64,000 bases of DNA from Histoplasma ohiense (GCA_017607445.1 JAEVHH010000007.1:1488001-1552000), one strand, 5' to 3'. Positions 46,297 through 56,496 are shown, counted from the first letter of the stretch. Made by a program: numbers and translations. The notes: generated by a model from the letters alone, not told the origin.

Positions 46297-48296
46297 CTGC
46301 ATCTGCTGTCAGATCAATAATATCATCATTATCATTATCTTGATTATCATTGACTGGCATTGTAGAGACTGGAGCTTTTTCATCATCAGACAGCTGCCAG
46401 TGTTCCTCTTCACTTAAATTGATAGAGTAAATCTCATCCACATTCCAATTGATTGACTCATTATCTAAGCAATATTAGCACTAGTTAGCTTCAGCAGTGG
46501 CAACAGCAACAACTTATTTCAATTACTGATCACTGATTTGAGAAGAGAAAGATTTCTTGAATTGTCTATTTCTGACTGAGCATACATTATCAGTGACTGA
46601 GTTGCAAGAGAATATCTAAGACTAAGATTATATCTTTGTTCTTGCCCTTACAATCAATCTTGTTGCCTCCATCACTGATGATAGAAGACACTCCATTGTT
46701 TGTGCCAGAACTCTCACTCTCAGATGAATTTCAATCATCAGATTTGTTATTGTCATCATTCTCAGCAGCATCAGTTTTACTGTCAGTATAATTGATTGTG
46801 TTGATGTCAGTGATATCTGAACCATTGTTCAAACTGCTGAGGGGCTGTGCAGGAGTGGTTATTGAGAAAGAAGAATTGATATAGAGTATGCAGATCTTGA
46901 GTTTGAGATATGCAGAGATTATACTGTCATCATCATAAACTGCATCATCTGTATTGTTGACACAGTTGATTGAGTTTGTGCAGAGACTTTCAGAATCATT
47001 CTCTGATCTGCTAGAAAGCTGCACTGAGACAGAGGTGGGCTGTGGAGTAGCAGAATTGACAGAGAGCATCAGAGAATTCAGTCTAGCATATGAAGTTGAT
47101 TCTGTGAAATGTTTCTTGAAAATAACAGTGGTGGATTGTGTAGAGATGAGGATTGTTGAAGAGTTCTGAGTTGTCAGAATCTGATTCTGACTGCAATCAT
47201 CTAAGTCATCATCATGATATTCTGAGAATTGATCATACAAATCATTCTATCTCATGTTAGCTCTAAGATCAAAAGAAGAAAAGAAAGAAAGAACTAAATA
47301 TAATTCTACAAAGTAATAATCATTCAGATTTACTGACAACTTCAATGACAATCCAATCACCATGAGTTTGAGATCATTGCAATGATGATTATGGACAAGA
47401 TTGAGAATGACAGTGTGAAGGTTGTGTGTGTTCTTGAAACAGACAGCATTCAACAGATCATGTTCTCTCTGATGTAGTACTATAAAGTAAGATCATAGCT
47501 TGACTTCATCAATGTCACTATTCTCATCAATTAAACTCATCATCTTGTCAAAGTTGAGAGCAGACAATTGACTCATTCTCTGTGAGATCTCAGAGTAATT
47601 ATCACAGATATTAGAGAGAAGAAAGAAGAATGAGAGATTTCTGACTTCATGACTCTTAAAGAATATCTTGATGATACAGCTTCTCAGCAGTTTCTCAGAA
47701 CTGATCATTGATAATGATGATGCTGTTTTTCTAACACTCAGCTGAGGCAATTTCAAAGTCTTAATCTGCTTGAATCAGTCAGAGGATTCTAAGATGTCTG
47801 AATCACTCAAATCACTGCTGAAGAAAGATCATTGTTGTCTTCTTTTGTGAGAATATAATCTAAGACTTGATAATTCAGAGTAGAAATCATCAGCACTCTC
47901 ATCTGCACTTTCACTGTAGCTGCTTGAGCATTTTCTGAGTCTTATGCAGTGTCTTGATATTCTCAATGAGCTACTGAGGTGTTTTTCAATCTTATTCTTG
48001 ATTTGACACTTGAGATATGAGGTCTGAGTATATAGATCATTGACTATCTCAGAGTTATTCTGATTTGATGAGATGCAGCTGGAAAACTTGGCAAGGTTGT
48101 CTCTCAACATCTGCTTGACATGAGAGGAGACATCTGCCTGAGTATAGAACTGATGATAGAGATCATACTTGACAAGCAGCTTTCTAATAATCTTGTTGAC
48201 AGATGACAGTTTGAATAGTGAGATGTCTATAAGCTCACAAAACTTCTCTGCAGACTGCAGTGCTCTCTCAGATTCAATGTTGTGTGTATGAGACAT
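46297..48296 (-). pseudogene. Decayed coding region of unknown family
   Basis: A single minus-strand frame runs from ATG at 48296 to about 46628 with only a handful of stops, giving roughly 550 residues in open pieces: 48296-47829, 47756-47493, 47453-47247 and 47240-46731, all in phase. The N-terminal ~90 residues are helical-looking (KIIRKLLVKYDLYHQFYTQ). Ser-rich and Arg-rich segments follow, then a Ser/Asp/Asn-rich, low-complexity C-terminal half. A further acidic segment in another frame (about 46443-46300, EEEHWQLSDDEK) may be a last exon. It could be an accessory gene of a mobile element or a host gene remnant; I do not recognise it. Confidence 0.5.
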
Positions 48297-48910
48297 ATTG
48301 TAACACTGATCTAACCAGTCAGTAATAACTTTCTAATATGTAAATGATGATGTGAAGCTTGCTATCAATGATAAAATGCAGAGAGAAAATAGAGGATGGT
48401 TGTAAAGAGCTAAAACAGAGAAACAGTTTGAAATCAATGAAGTTTTAAAGTGATTTGATATCAGATGAACACTAAGCAATTAGTGCATTGAGCTCTCTCT
48501 TTATTATGAAGAAATAGAGAAAGACTGACAATTCTGATAGATGAACAAAAGAGAGTGATAAAGAAGAGAGCTGAAAGTGACAGTTGTAGAGATTAATAAA
48601 TATGACAACATAAGTTGCTAAGCAAGAGATTGAAGAATCAGTGAATTGAAAGAAGTGAACAGAAAGAGACAGAAGAAAGAGATATTAATACAAGAAGATA
48701 ATCAATGAACTATACAACACAAAGACAATCTTCAATCACAGAACAGATGAATGTATACTCTATATATAGTCTCATCAATGAAACAGATGAGTAAATTACA
48801 CCATCTGTATAGATCTGCAAATGAGATTATTTAGTCTATTGAAACAGCATATAATATCTACTATGATATTATTAGTTAAATGATTTACTATCAGTATGAA
48901 TTAAAAGAAT
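48297..48910. other. A/T-rich gap, no gene seen
   Basis: 614 bp upstream of the minus-strand ORF at 48296. No stretch codes convincingly in either direction. It could contain that ORF's promoter; no recognisable motif. Confidence 0.5.
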
Positions 48911-49213
48911 CTACACAATGATATCATCTGCATCATCTGTATCATTGATATTATCTGCATTATTAATATCATTGATATCATCAGTATCATCTGTGTCATC
49001 TGAATCATCTGTAAACTCTCTAAATTTGTTCTCATCTATGAACAGACACACAATTCTGATTCTCTGAGGAATGCACATCAGAGTGAGACTGTAGACTGAA
49101 CTGATCAGATATACTGACTGCACAGACTGTATTGTTGATAAAAACTGTATCAATTTCAACTGTTCAAACAACTCATGAATTCAGAATGCAATCATGCTTT
49201 TATTGAGTGCCAT
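48911..49213 (-). pseudogene. Short acidic-tailed ORF of unknown family
   Basis: From ATG at 49211-49213 the minus strand encodes about 100 residues with one TGA near the start (probably a former CGA). The middle is hydrophobic (SVYLISSVYSLTLMCIPQRI). The end is a run of Asp with Asn, Ile and Thr in short repeats, from a degenerate trinucleotide-rich stretch at 48925-49010. The strand matches the ORF at 48296. Unknown. Confidence 0.3.
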
Positions 49214-49350
49214 ATCAACTGCACTGTTTGCATAACTCTAATTCTAAGATGTGTCATGATATATCTTGATATTTTATAGTGAAGATGATGCCAGCTTCAG
49301 GCATAGAATATCTAAGATCATCAAACTGTTCATGAAGATGTGGATGTCAA

Positions 49351-50863
49351 TAGACTGGTCAGTGAGACCATGAATTTCATGTTTGGTTTGGTTTGGTTTG
49401 GTCCCAGTCCATTTCTTGGCGTGATTTTCAGTGGGACCAGGATCAGAATGGGAGTGTAAAGTGATTAGAATTATTAGAACATGAGTGAAATGGGACTAAT
49501 AACTCTTGATATTTCATGTAAAGTGACTGACTATCAAAAATAAGAACATGATCTGGAACTGATTATGATTTTAACTGAGATTTGGTCCTGTTCTGATGAT
49601 TATATAATACATATCTTAGATATCAATCTGATGATATGATTGGTGGAGATATCGCCCCTATCTAGTGCTGCCAACCTATCTATTGCTGCAAGCTATCCCT
49701 CACTGCTAAGCTATCGCTGCCAACCTATCTATCGCTGCCAACCTATCTATTGCTGCCAATTTATCTACCACTGCCAATCTATCTATTGCTGCTAATCTAT
49801 CACTGCTGTCAATCTATCTATCACTGCTAATCTATCTATCGCTGCTAATCTATCACCGCTGCCAATCTATCCCTCACTGCTAAGCTATCCCTCACTGCTA
49901 AGCTATCACTGCCAATCTATCGCTGCTAATCTATCGCTGCCAACCTATCTACCGCGGCGAATCTATCTATCACTGCCAATTTATCTACCACTGCCAATCT
50001 ATCTATCGCTGCCAATCTATTGCTACTAATCTATCGCTGCTAATCTATCGCTGCTACCAATCTATCTATCGCTACTAATCTATCGCCGCTGCCAATCTAT
50101 CCCTCGCTGCTAAGCTATCCTTCGCTGCTAAGCTATCCCTCACTGCTAAGCTATCTCTCACTGCTAAGCTATCCCTCGCTGCTAAGCTATCCCTCACTAC
50201 TAAGCTATCTATCACTGCTAATCTATCGCTGCCAACCTATCTATCACTGCCAATCTATCTATCGCTGCTAATCTATCGCTGCTAATCTATCACTGCTAAT
50301 CTATCACTGCCAACCTATCTATCGCTGCCAATTTATCTACCACTGCCAATCTATCTATTGCTGCTAATCTATTGCTGCTGCCAATCTATCTATCGCTGCT
50401 AATCTATTGCTGCTGCTAATCTATCTATCGCTGCTAATCTATCACTGCTAATCTATCGCTGCTAATCTATCGCTGCTAATCTATCGCTGCTAATCTATCG
50501 CTGCCAACCTATCTACCGCGGCGAATCTATCTATCACTATCATTACTAGTTCAAAATAGAACTAGAGCATAAACACACTAAACTTCTTTTGATAGGTAAT
50601 GATTTTTGGTAACACTCATAGCATTATATCATCTATATAGGGTAAATCATGGTCCCATTTGATCTCATTTTAACAAAATGGATCAAATGAGATCAGAATC
50701 AGTAATTTATAAGAAGAACATGATCTGAGACAAGATTTATAATATAAACAGTGTAAAATGACTAATTTAATAAACACTATATGAAATCAGAACTAAGAAA
50801 TTTGATAATGAAACTGGAGAAATATTTAGTCTCAGTTTCATACATGATCACACAGCCAGTCTA
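49351..50863. mobile_element. Non-autonomous hAT derivative with internal minisatellite
   Basis: The left ~290 bp (TAGACTGGTC start, a GGTTT run, then GGTCCCAGTCC) match the 3' end of the hAT element at 55177-55490. The right end is an imperfect inverted version of the left end: both begin TAGACTGG and share GTG-x-GA-y-CATG over about 22 bp. Between them are ~900 bp of minisatellite and a subterminal hairpin (GATCTCATTT ... AAATGAGATC, 50660-50695). No transposase. I could not match an 8-bp target duplication. Confidence 0.65.
49655..50545 (+). repeat. Minisatellite, (CTATCGCTGCTAAT)-type units
   Basis: Irregular head-to-tail units built from CTATC(T/C)(A/C)TC, GCTGC and (T/C)AA(T/G/C), of about 11-20 bp, copied with many variants. 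CpG is retained in many units (ATCGCTGC), unlike most of the window. Two GCGGCG-containing variants occur near 49951 and 50517. No coding role is likely. Confidence 0.9.
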
Positions 50864-51314
50864 GTTCTGAGTGCTCAGTCATTGATGAGTCATGAATTTC
50901 TTGTATGATTTATATTTATAGAGATTCTGAATTGAGAATTCATCATCTATCTTGAAAGCATAAGCAGTTGTCATCATCAATTAAATATGCTGAGATATCT
51001 ATTCTTGAATATATGTCTGTGGGGAATTGAGATGCTTTGCTTTGTATGACTTCAGTGACTTGTTGTCAGAATTCATCTATCTCTGCTGCTAGTCTTCATT
51101 ATTCTTTGAGTGAGAGTTCTTGAGCTTGAAACTGATTGATATATACACAGAGTTCATCTGATTGTGTAGAACTTTCTATAATTGCTATAACTATTACACA
51201 TTGAACTCCGCTGGAGTTCACTCATTTTGCTAACAAATTAAGTTCACACTAACCAGAAATATTCTAGCTCTCTTAGAGTTACTTGGAGTAAACCTCTGCT
51301 GATGTTCAAAGTTA
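50864..51314 (-). pseudogene. Gypsy-3 pol fragment (RNase H end / integrase start)
   Basis: One minus-strand frame, with about ten stops, reads through a Gln/Glu-rich stretch and then CLCFQDRRR-like sequence leading to IIQEIHDSSMTEH. This matches the spacer and first zinc-binding His of Ty3/Gypsy integrases, where LRxxIIxExHDSxxxGHPG is typical. It differs from the same region of Gypsy-1 and Gypsy-2, so it is a third family. It is cut at 50864 by the hAT derivative. Confidence 0.55.
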
Positions 51315-51583
51315 TTCCAACAAGTAAAACTTTCAATTTTTCAAATTAGACAATGAGAGTACTTTCAATTGATTTCTGCTGTCTTCATCAGTAACTGCTG
51401 CAAATTTGAAAAGATTTGATGAAGTTTTGAGAGAGATATTTGATGAATAGTGTTTTGGCATCTGCTTGAGTGGATTTTCAACATTTCATCAAATTACTCC
51501 ATCAATACTGGGTCAAATCAATTCAGATTTTGATCAGAGATAGATCTATTGTATATTAATAATCTATTAAAATCATGTTTAAT

Positions 51584-51675
51584 TGTGGGACGTCTAAGTG
51601 GTTGTATTAGCATGTCGGCAGCTGAGGCATATATGTGCGGTGCGCTAGTCCGTGATAGGCAGCCTAGGGCCAACA
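51584..51675 (-). repeat. 3' LTR of mini LTR element
   Basis: 92 bp. It contains intact CpGs (GACGTC, GTCGGC, GCGGTGCGC). It is preceded by TTAAT. Confidence 0.92.
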
Positions 51676-51684
51676 CCTCCCCTC
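51676..51684 (-). other. Polypurine tract of mini LTR element
   Basis: Minus strand reads GAGGGGAGG directly before the 3' LTR. Confidence 0.75.
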
Positions 51685-51780
51685 AGACTAGCAGCTGTAC
51701 AGATATCTATCTATCTAGAAATCCTATTATACATGAAATTGCAAATCAAATCAAGCTATTCTTTATATCCTTTTATTCTT

Positions 51781-52395
51781 CTATCCTTCACCCTTTCGGC
51801 ATCTGTGAGGCTTCGGTTTGTGGTAGTAGTATTGATGTTTGAGAGATTCTTTGATAGCAGTGATGGTAGTGGTGGTGGTGGTGGTGGTGGTATTCTTAAT
51901 GACCAATCTCATCATGGTGGTTCTTATAGAAGGTTCTTTGATGGTTGGTTCTTCAGAGGATTCTTTGGTAGATGGAGGAGTAGTGACAGTGACTTGTACA
52001 GTCAGTTTCATTTCATCCTCCTCTTGTTTGATATCCTCTTGATCTTTTCTTGACAGAGAATCAGAGTTTTCAGCTGATTTTTGTAAGGATTTTCCCATCC
52101 TTCTGTCCAAATATTCATTCATTCTCTTCAGACATTCATCTTGCTTTTTCAAATATTCATCTTGCTTTTTCAAATATTCCATCATCATCTGTATCAAGGT
52201 ATCGGTCGTTGTTGGGTCCGGTGACCCAGGGGTAGTGGCAGGTTTGTATTCAATATCATCATTGCTAGCTGAGGTATCCATCCCCATGGTAGCCCAAGTT
52301 CTAGGAGGCATTCTCCCCCCTATATCAATCAATTTATAATCTTTTCCCGCGATCAAAGCTCTTCTAGCCTTTGTCAGGATCCCTTCTGCTGATCA
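51781..52395 (-). CDS. Gag-like ORF of mini LTR element
   Basis: The frame is open from about 52395 to the stop at 51781; the first 191 codons counted from a TTG at 52354-52356 are typical of its content. No ATG lies at its upstream edge; the first ATG in frame is in GGRMPPRTWATMGMDTS. Another short frame with an ATG overlaps upstream (near 52403), so a frameshift or non-AUG start is possible. Features in order: a Gly/Lys-rich start, a Pro/Thr-rich linker, a helical repeat (EYLKKQDEYLKKQDE), an acidic region, a poly-Thr run from (GGT)n on the plus strand, and a basic tail. No zinc knuckle. Gag assignment rests on position and layout. Confidence 0.55.
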
Positions 52396-52457
52396 GCATA
52401 GCAGCTCGCGAGACATTAGATGGGCAGTGGAAGGTTTAATAAAAAAACAAGCAATCT

Positions 52458-52468
52458 GGGTCATAACC
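52458..52468 (-). other. Primer-binding site of mini LTR element, half initiator tRNA-Met type
   Basis: Minus strand reads GGTTATGACCC immediately after the 5' LTR, continuing AG. The complement of a fungal initiator tRNA-Met anticodon stem-loop is GGTTATGAGCCCAG, so the match lacks one G. This is the priming mode known from Drosophila copia. Confidence 0.65.
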
Positions 52469-52560
52469 TGTGGGATGTCTAAGTGGTTGTATTAGCATGT
52501 CGGCAGCTGAGGCATATATGTGCGGTGCGCTAGTCCGTGATAGGCAGCCTAGGGCCAACA
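52469..52560 (-). repeat. 5' LTR of mini LTR element
   Basis: 92 bp, identical to 51584-51675 except GATGTC for GACGTC. It is followed by TTAAT. Confidence 0.92.
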
Positions 52561-52744
52561 TTAATTTGATCCACAGTTGCTTGAGTTATTCTTTATTCTC
52601 TGTTTGAGAAAACTCTGATTGATTTTTGTGTTCCAACGCATCTGTGCCAAGTCCCCCCTGAGTACCTCCCAGCCACACGTGCCTGCCAAGTAACAAAAAG
52701 ATACCTCAGCACAATTAGCTAGTGCATACTCCAAGATATTACCT

Positions 52745-53525
52745 CTTATCTACCAGCTACTGCTGCCAATCTTGCTAAGCTATCCCTCACTGCTAAGCTA
52801 TCCCTTGCTGCTAAGCTATCCCTCGCTGCTAAGCTATCCCTTGCTGCTAAGCTATCGCTCGCTGCTAAGCTATCCCTCACTGCTAAGCTATCCCTTGCTG
52901 CTAAGCTATCCCTCGCTGCTAAGCTATCCCTCGCTGCTAAGCTATCCCTCGCTGCTAAGCTATCCCTCGCTGCTAAGCTAACCCTCGCTGCTAAGCTATC
53001 CCTCGCTGCTAAGCTATCCCTCGCTGCTAAGCTAACCCTCGCTGCTAAGCTATCCCTCGCTGATCCCTTGCTGCCAATTTATCTATCGCTGCTAAACTAT
53101 CCCTCGCTGCTAAGCTATCCCTTGCTGCTAAGCTATCCCTTGCTGCCAATTTATCTACCACTGCTAAGCTATCTCTCACTGCTAAGCTATCCCTTGCTGC
53201 TAAGCTATCTCTTGCTGCCAATTTATCTACCACTGCTAATCTATCTCTCACTGCTAAGCTATCCCTTGCTGCCAATCTATTGCTGCTAATCTATCACTGC
53301 TAATCTATCACTGCTAATCTATTGCTGCTGTCAATCTATCACTGCTAATCTATCACTGTCAATCAATCTACTGCAGTGAATCTATCTATCACTATCATTA
53401 CTAGTTCAAAATAGAACTAGAGTATAAATACATTAAACTTCTTTTAATAGATAATGATTTTTGATAACACTTATAATATTATATCATCTATATAGAGTAA
53501 ATCATAGCCTTATTTGATTTCATTT
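52745..53525 (+). repeat. Minisatellite with 18-bp units plus hAT-derivative tail
   Basis: 52760-53280 is built of CTATCCCTCGCTGCTAAG units (18 bp) with small variants, then looser units to 53390. 53380-53525 matches 50520-50660 of the hAT derivative (ACTATCATTACTAGTTCA onward), ending in its flank. It is therefore a truncated second copy of that element with an independently expanded array. Long ORFs across it on both strands are products of the 18-bp period. Confidence 0.85.
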
Positions 53526-53805
53526 TGTACTGTATTAATCTGATAATCTATATCAAAAAGAAGTATAAGATTATTTTAAATCTGAAGTTTACAGTTTTTG
53601 ATTCTGTAATCATTTTCAAAGAAAGATATTATGAAGCAATCTGTCTTCTACTTCAGTATATAAAATCTTATAAGATCACTGTCTACAATAACATCAGTAT
53701 TGAGATTCTTCTGAACAAAATTAAGAACTTGATATATCACTTCAAAAAACTCTGTAATTTCTATTATCTTTTTGAATTCAACTATATTTTTGAATAATAT
53801 AATTG

Positions 53806-54360
53806 TGATGGGTTAGTATCTGTTAGCAATTAACTTACACAATCAACTTCTGTCATTATGATTTTGTGTAACTTTCAATGTTCTTTCACTCTGTGCTCTG
53901 TGCTTAAGTAGTCTATAATAATTCTTTCATATAGCTTTCAATGATTCTTCTGCTCTATACTCTGTGTTTATATAGTTTCTAATAATTCTTCTGTATAGCT
54001 CTTAATGTTCTTCTGCTTCACACTTCACTGTGAAGCAGTCTCTGATATTATTTCACTTCAAACTTTCTTCTATAAAAATTCTCTTCATACAATCTTTTCT
54101 TCTGATTTCTTTTCTCTTTCTTTTCTTAATCAATTCATAATCTGTAATTAGAATAGTATCAAATCATTAATCAAAGTACACTCATTACATTACAAATTGA
54201 TTCTTCTGTGTTTAAGATCTGAGTGTTTTATTATTAGTTCTTACATCTGAGTACATCATTTACAAATCTGAGTGTCTAGTTGTTACAAGAGATTTCTCAT
54301 GAGTCTGAATATTCTTATTGTTAGTTATATAGATTATTATATCTAAGTGTCTGAGACACA
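53806..54360 (+). repeat. LTR-like direct repeat R1
   Basis: Starts TGATGGGTTAG, contains TATAAAAATTCTCTTCATAC (promoter-like TATA) at 54071 and ends in GAGACACA. Its first ~390 bp match 54371-54757. It could be the LTR of a further retroelement family; AATTG flanks both ends approximately. No gene in it. Confidence 0.45.
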
Positions 54361-54370
54361 ATTGACTGTA

Positions 54371-54757
54371 TAATGGGCTAGCATCTGTTAGTAGTTAACT
54401 TACACAATCAATCTCTTCTGTCTCATACTTCACACTCATGTATATCTACTCATTTCTGTTATTGTATTTCACATTTGTGTAGTTTTAATGATTCTTCTGT
54501 GTAACTTTCAATGTTCTTCTGCTCTGTACTTCACTTCATGTTTCACTGTGAGATGGCTTCTGATATTCTTTCACTCTGATCTTCTCTCTATAAAAACTCT
54601 CTTCATACAATCTTTTCTTCTGATCTCTTTTCTCTTTCTTTTCTTAATCTATTTGTAATCTGTATTTAGAATAGTGCTAGATCATTAATTGAAGTATATT
54701 TATTACATTACAAATTGATTCATCTGTGTTGATCTGAGTGCTCTATGTTTACAATTG
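54371..54757 (+). repeat. LTR-like direct repeat R2
   Basis: Starts TAATGGGCTAG ten bases after R1 and follows it with deletions, ending near TTTACA. The shared block includes TATAAAAACTCTCTTCATAC at 54590. Tandem LTR arrangement. The next 110 bp (54758-54867) hold nothing recognisable. Confidence 0.45.
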
Positions 54758-54867
54758 CACTCAGATGCTTAAGTTAAGAATAAATTATCAAATTCTCACA
54801 AAGCTGTGTTGTTGTGATAACATCTGCAATTTTCAAAGTTCTACAAAGCTGCATCACTGTGATAGTG

Positions 54868-55176
54868 TGTGAGATGTAGTGACAGTGTGAAGAGTAACAG
54901 TAGAAAATAGTTTATAGTGTAGCAGAGATAATAGTAATATATTGTAGAGTGTAGTATAGTAGTGTAATGTAGTGTAGCTAATTGCTAAGAAAGAAAAGAA
55001 AGAGAAAGAAGATGTGTGAAATACATACATCAATATATATATACATATAGAAATAGCAGTAGTGAGAGTATAATGGAAAGAGATAAGAATAAGTGAAGAT
55101 AATAAGAAAATAATAAATGAGTGCATTACAATTGCCCCTCTTTTTTATAAGAGCTGCCCTCAGCAATTGTATAGAT
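54868..55176 (-). mobile_element. Gypsy-1 copy E, inverted 3' LTR with adjacent polypurine tract
   Basis: 54868-55130 is an inverted Gypsy-1 LTR of 263 bp. 55131-55176 is the purine tract complement and about 30 bp of internal sequence. It ends where the hAT element begins at 55177. Confidence 0.88.
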
Positions 55177-55515
55177 TAGACTGGCCGGTGGGACCATGAA
55201 TTTCATGTTTGATTTGGTTTGGTTTGGTCCCAGTCCATTTCTTGGTGTGATTTCCAGTGGGACCAGAATCAGAATGGGAGTGTAAAGGGATCAAAATTTT
55301 CAGAAATGGAGTGTAAAAGGACCAGATTTAGATCTAACATGACTATTATGAAATCAACAAAATTTATTATTCCATGCAAAGTGACTGACTATGAAAAACA
55401 AGAATGTGATCTGAGACTGATCATGATTTTAGCTCAAGTTTGGTCCCATTCTGATGATTATGTAATACATGACAATTGGTAACAATTATTGGTAACACTC
55501 ACAAGCTCATTAATA

Positions 55516-56206
55516 CTATATACAATCACAGTCAATTTTTTCCTTCACTATATCATTGAAAGAGAATTCTGCCACAATAGAATTCTTATCAACAATTTCT
55601 TTTTCTTTTTCATGTTTAATCATCATCAATTTCTTTACAGTTTCTTCTTGCAATTGATCACAGCAATAGTGACAAATATCTTGACTTGAGTTAAACTTTC
55701 TCTTCATATCAACTTCTGTCAATGGAATTGTCAGAATATTATGTGTCATCATTGCCATTGTTGAGTACTGACTGCTGATCATCCTCCACAGATCTAAAAT
55801 AGATTTTCCTTTGATATTAACAGAATCATTATATAGATAGCAGTCAAATTCAGTGTTGCAAGAATTTTGTTTGCTCAGATTTTCAGCAGCAATCAATGAG
55901 TGCAAATCCTTAATCAATATTAGTAACAGATTAATATCAATATCTCAGTGAGTATTATAAAAAAAAAGTTACTAATCAAAGAATCATGCTCTATTGACTC
56001 TTCAATTTGGGTATTATTCTGTTCATATTGTTGATAGTTGTTGTTGTAGTATGTTCAAGCTATATCAACATAGATTTGTCGTTCTTCCGCTGTCCAATCC
56101 CCAGGAGTATATGCATTGATTCAATGAGAGGGATCAAGTACAGCAGCAACAGTATAGTAATCAGCAAATGATTGATTGATTCTTGCATAATATTCTGCAA
56201 GTTTGT
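55516..56206 (-). pseudogene. hAT transposase, C-terminal part
   Basis: Reading from 56206 down, the frame continues the interrupted gene with LAEYYARINQ, AAVLDPSH and GDWTAEERQIYVDIA, with TGA at former Arg or Trp codons. A short unaligned stretch follows. The C-terminal dimerisation domain is in the open frame 55917-55516: SILDLWRMISSQYSTMAMM, HNILTIPLTEVDMKR, then a terminal LMMIKHEKE. These match the hAT dimerisation pattern (W..N...YP.L..MA.DIL.IP). In an active hAT this domain assembles the transposase. An acidic/basic tail follows to the stop at 55516. Confidence 0.82.
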
Positions 56207-56211
56207 CTCAC

Positions 56212-56482
56212 TGTAATAGGCGCAACAGAGATATCTATATTAGAAAATAGCTATATGGCAATAGAAGAACACAGAACACACCAGAATTAATGAGGAGGGA
56301 CATAGCACACAGCATCATAGGCGGCTGTAGTGTGTGGTGGTCATCTATATAATGCTCACTGATATCTGTAGATATTAGGAGATCAGCAATTAGCTTTGAA
56401 TAATAGAGATTGCTACCTTCTTAACATTCTATGTGTGTACTTCACACTACTCTCATAATTATACCTACAACCATCTCTTACA
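56212..56482 (+). repeat. Gypsy-2 5' LTR (copy 3)
   Basis: 271 bp, begins TGTAATAGGCGCAACAGAG, ends CTCTTACA. Confidence 0.95.
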
Positions 56483-56496
56483 ATTCTAATCGCTCA
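56483..56496 (+). other. Probable primer-binding site of Gypsy-2 copy 3
   Basis: ATTCTAATCGCTCA directly after the LTR. The CpG preserved here shows the ancestral form; the other copies have CACTC. Its complement, TGAGCGATTAGAAT, resembles the 5' half of a serine tRNA anticodon arm. Confidence 0.55.

Larger units (their letters stand above)
51584..52560 (-). mobile_element. Gag-only mini LTR retrotransposon (TRIM / TR-GAG type)
   Basis: Two 92-bp direct terminal repeats (51584-51675 and 52469-52560) differ at a single site (CG versus TG). TSD TTAAT is exact at 51579-51583 and 52561-52565. On the minus strand the repeats read TGTTGG...CCCACA. A primer site and a polypurine tract are each directly adjacent to the LTRs. 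The only ORF is gag-like; there is no protease, RT or integrase. It must therefore be mobilised by another element. It keeps most CpGs and is one of the youngest insertions here. Confidence 0.88.
51315..52732 (+). mobile_element. LINE 5' UTR fragment, split by a mini LTR element
   Basis: 51315-51583 and 52566-52732 together match the LINE A leader from about 26845 to 27290. It is more diverged than LINE B. The second piece keeps the CpG-containing block (CCAACGC, CACACGTGCC). It ends near GTGCATACTCC. No ORF. An older LINE insertion, truncated at its 3' side. Confidence 0.8.

Noticed and set aside
39000..46310. Target-site duplication for LINE B
   Set aside because: Left flank ends ...TTAACTT and right flank starts TAACTGC. 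Only about five bases agree, far short of the 15 bp seen for LINE A, so I do not claim one.
49655..50545. CRISPR array
   Set aside because: Units are contiguous and variable with no unique spacers, and the context is a eukaryotic transposon.
51890..52050. Gly/Val-rich plus-strand ORFs in the mini LTR element
   Set aside because: They arise from a (GGT)n run and oppose the longer gag-like ORF, whose strand agrees with the primer site and polypurine tract.
52772..53289. Long repetitive ORFs on both strands of the 18-bp minisatellite
   Set aside because: An 18-bp unit leaves frames open automatically. Opposite strands both being open argues for repeat structure, not a gene.
53525..53797. 90-codon A/T-rich ORF
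   Set aside because: Lys/Ile/Tyr/Asn-rich, explained by base composition; no second copy and no recognisable domain.
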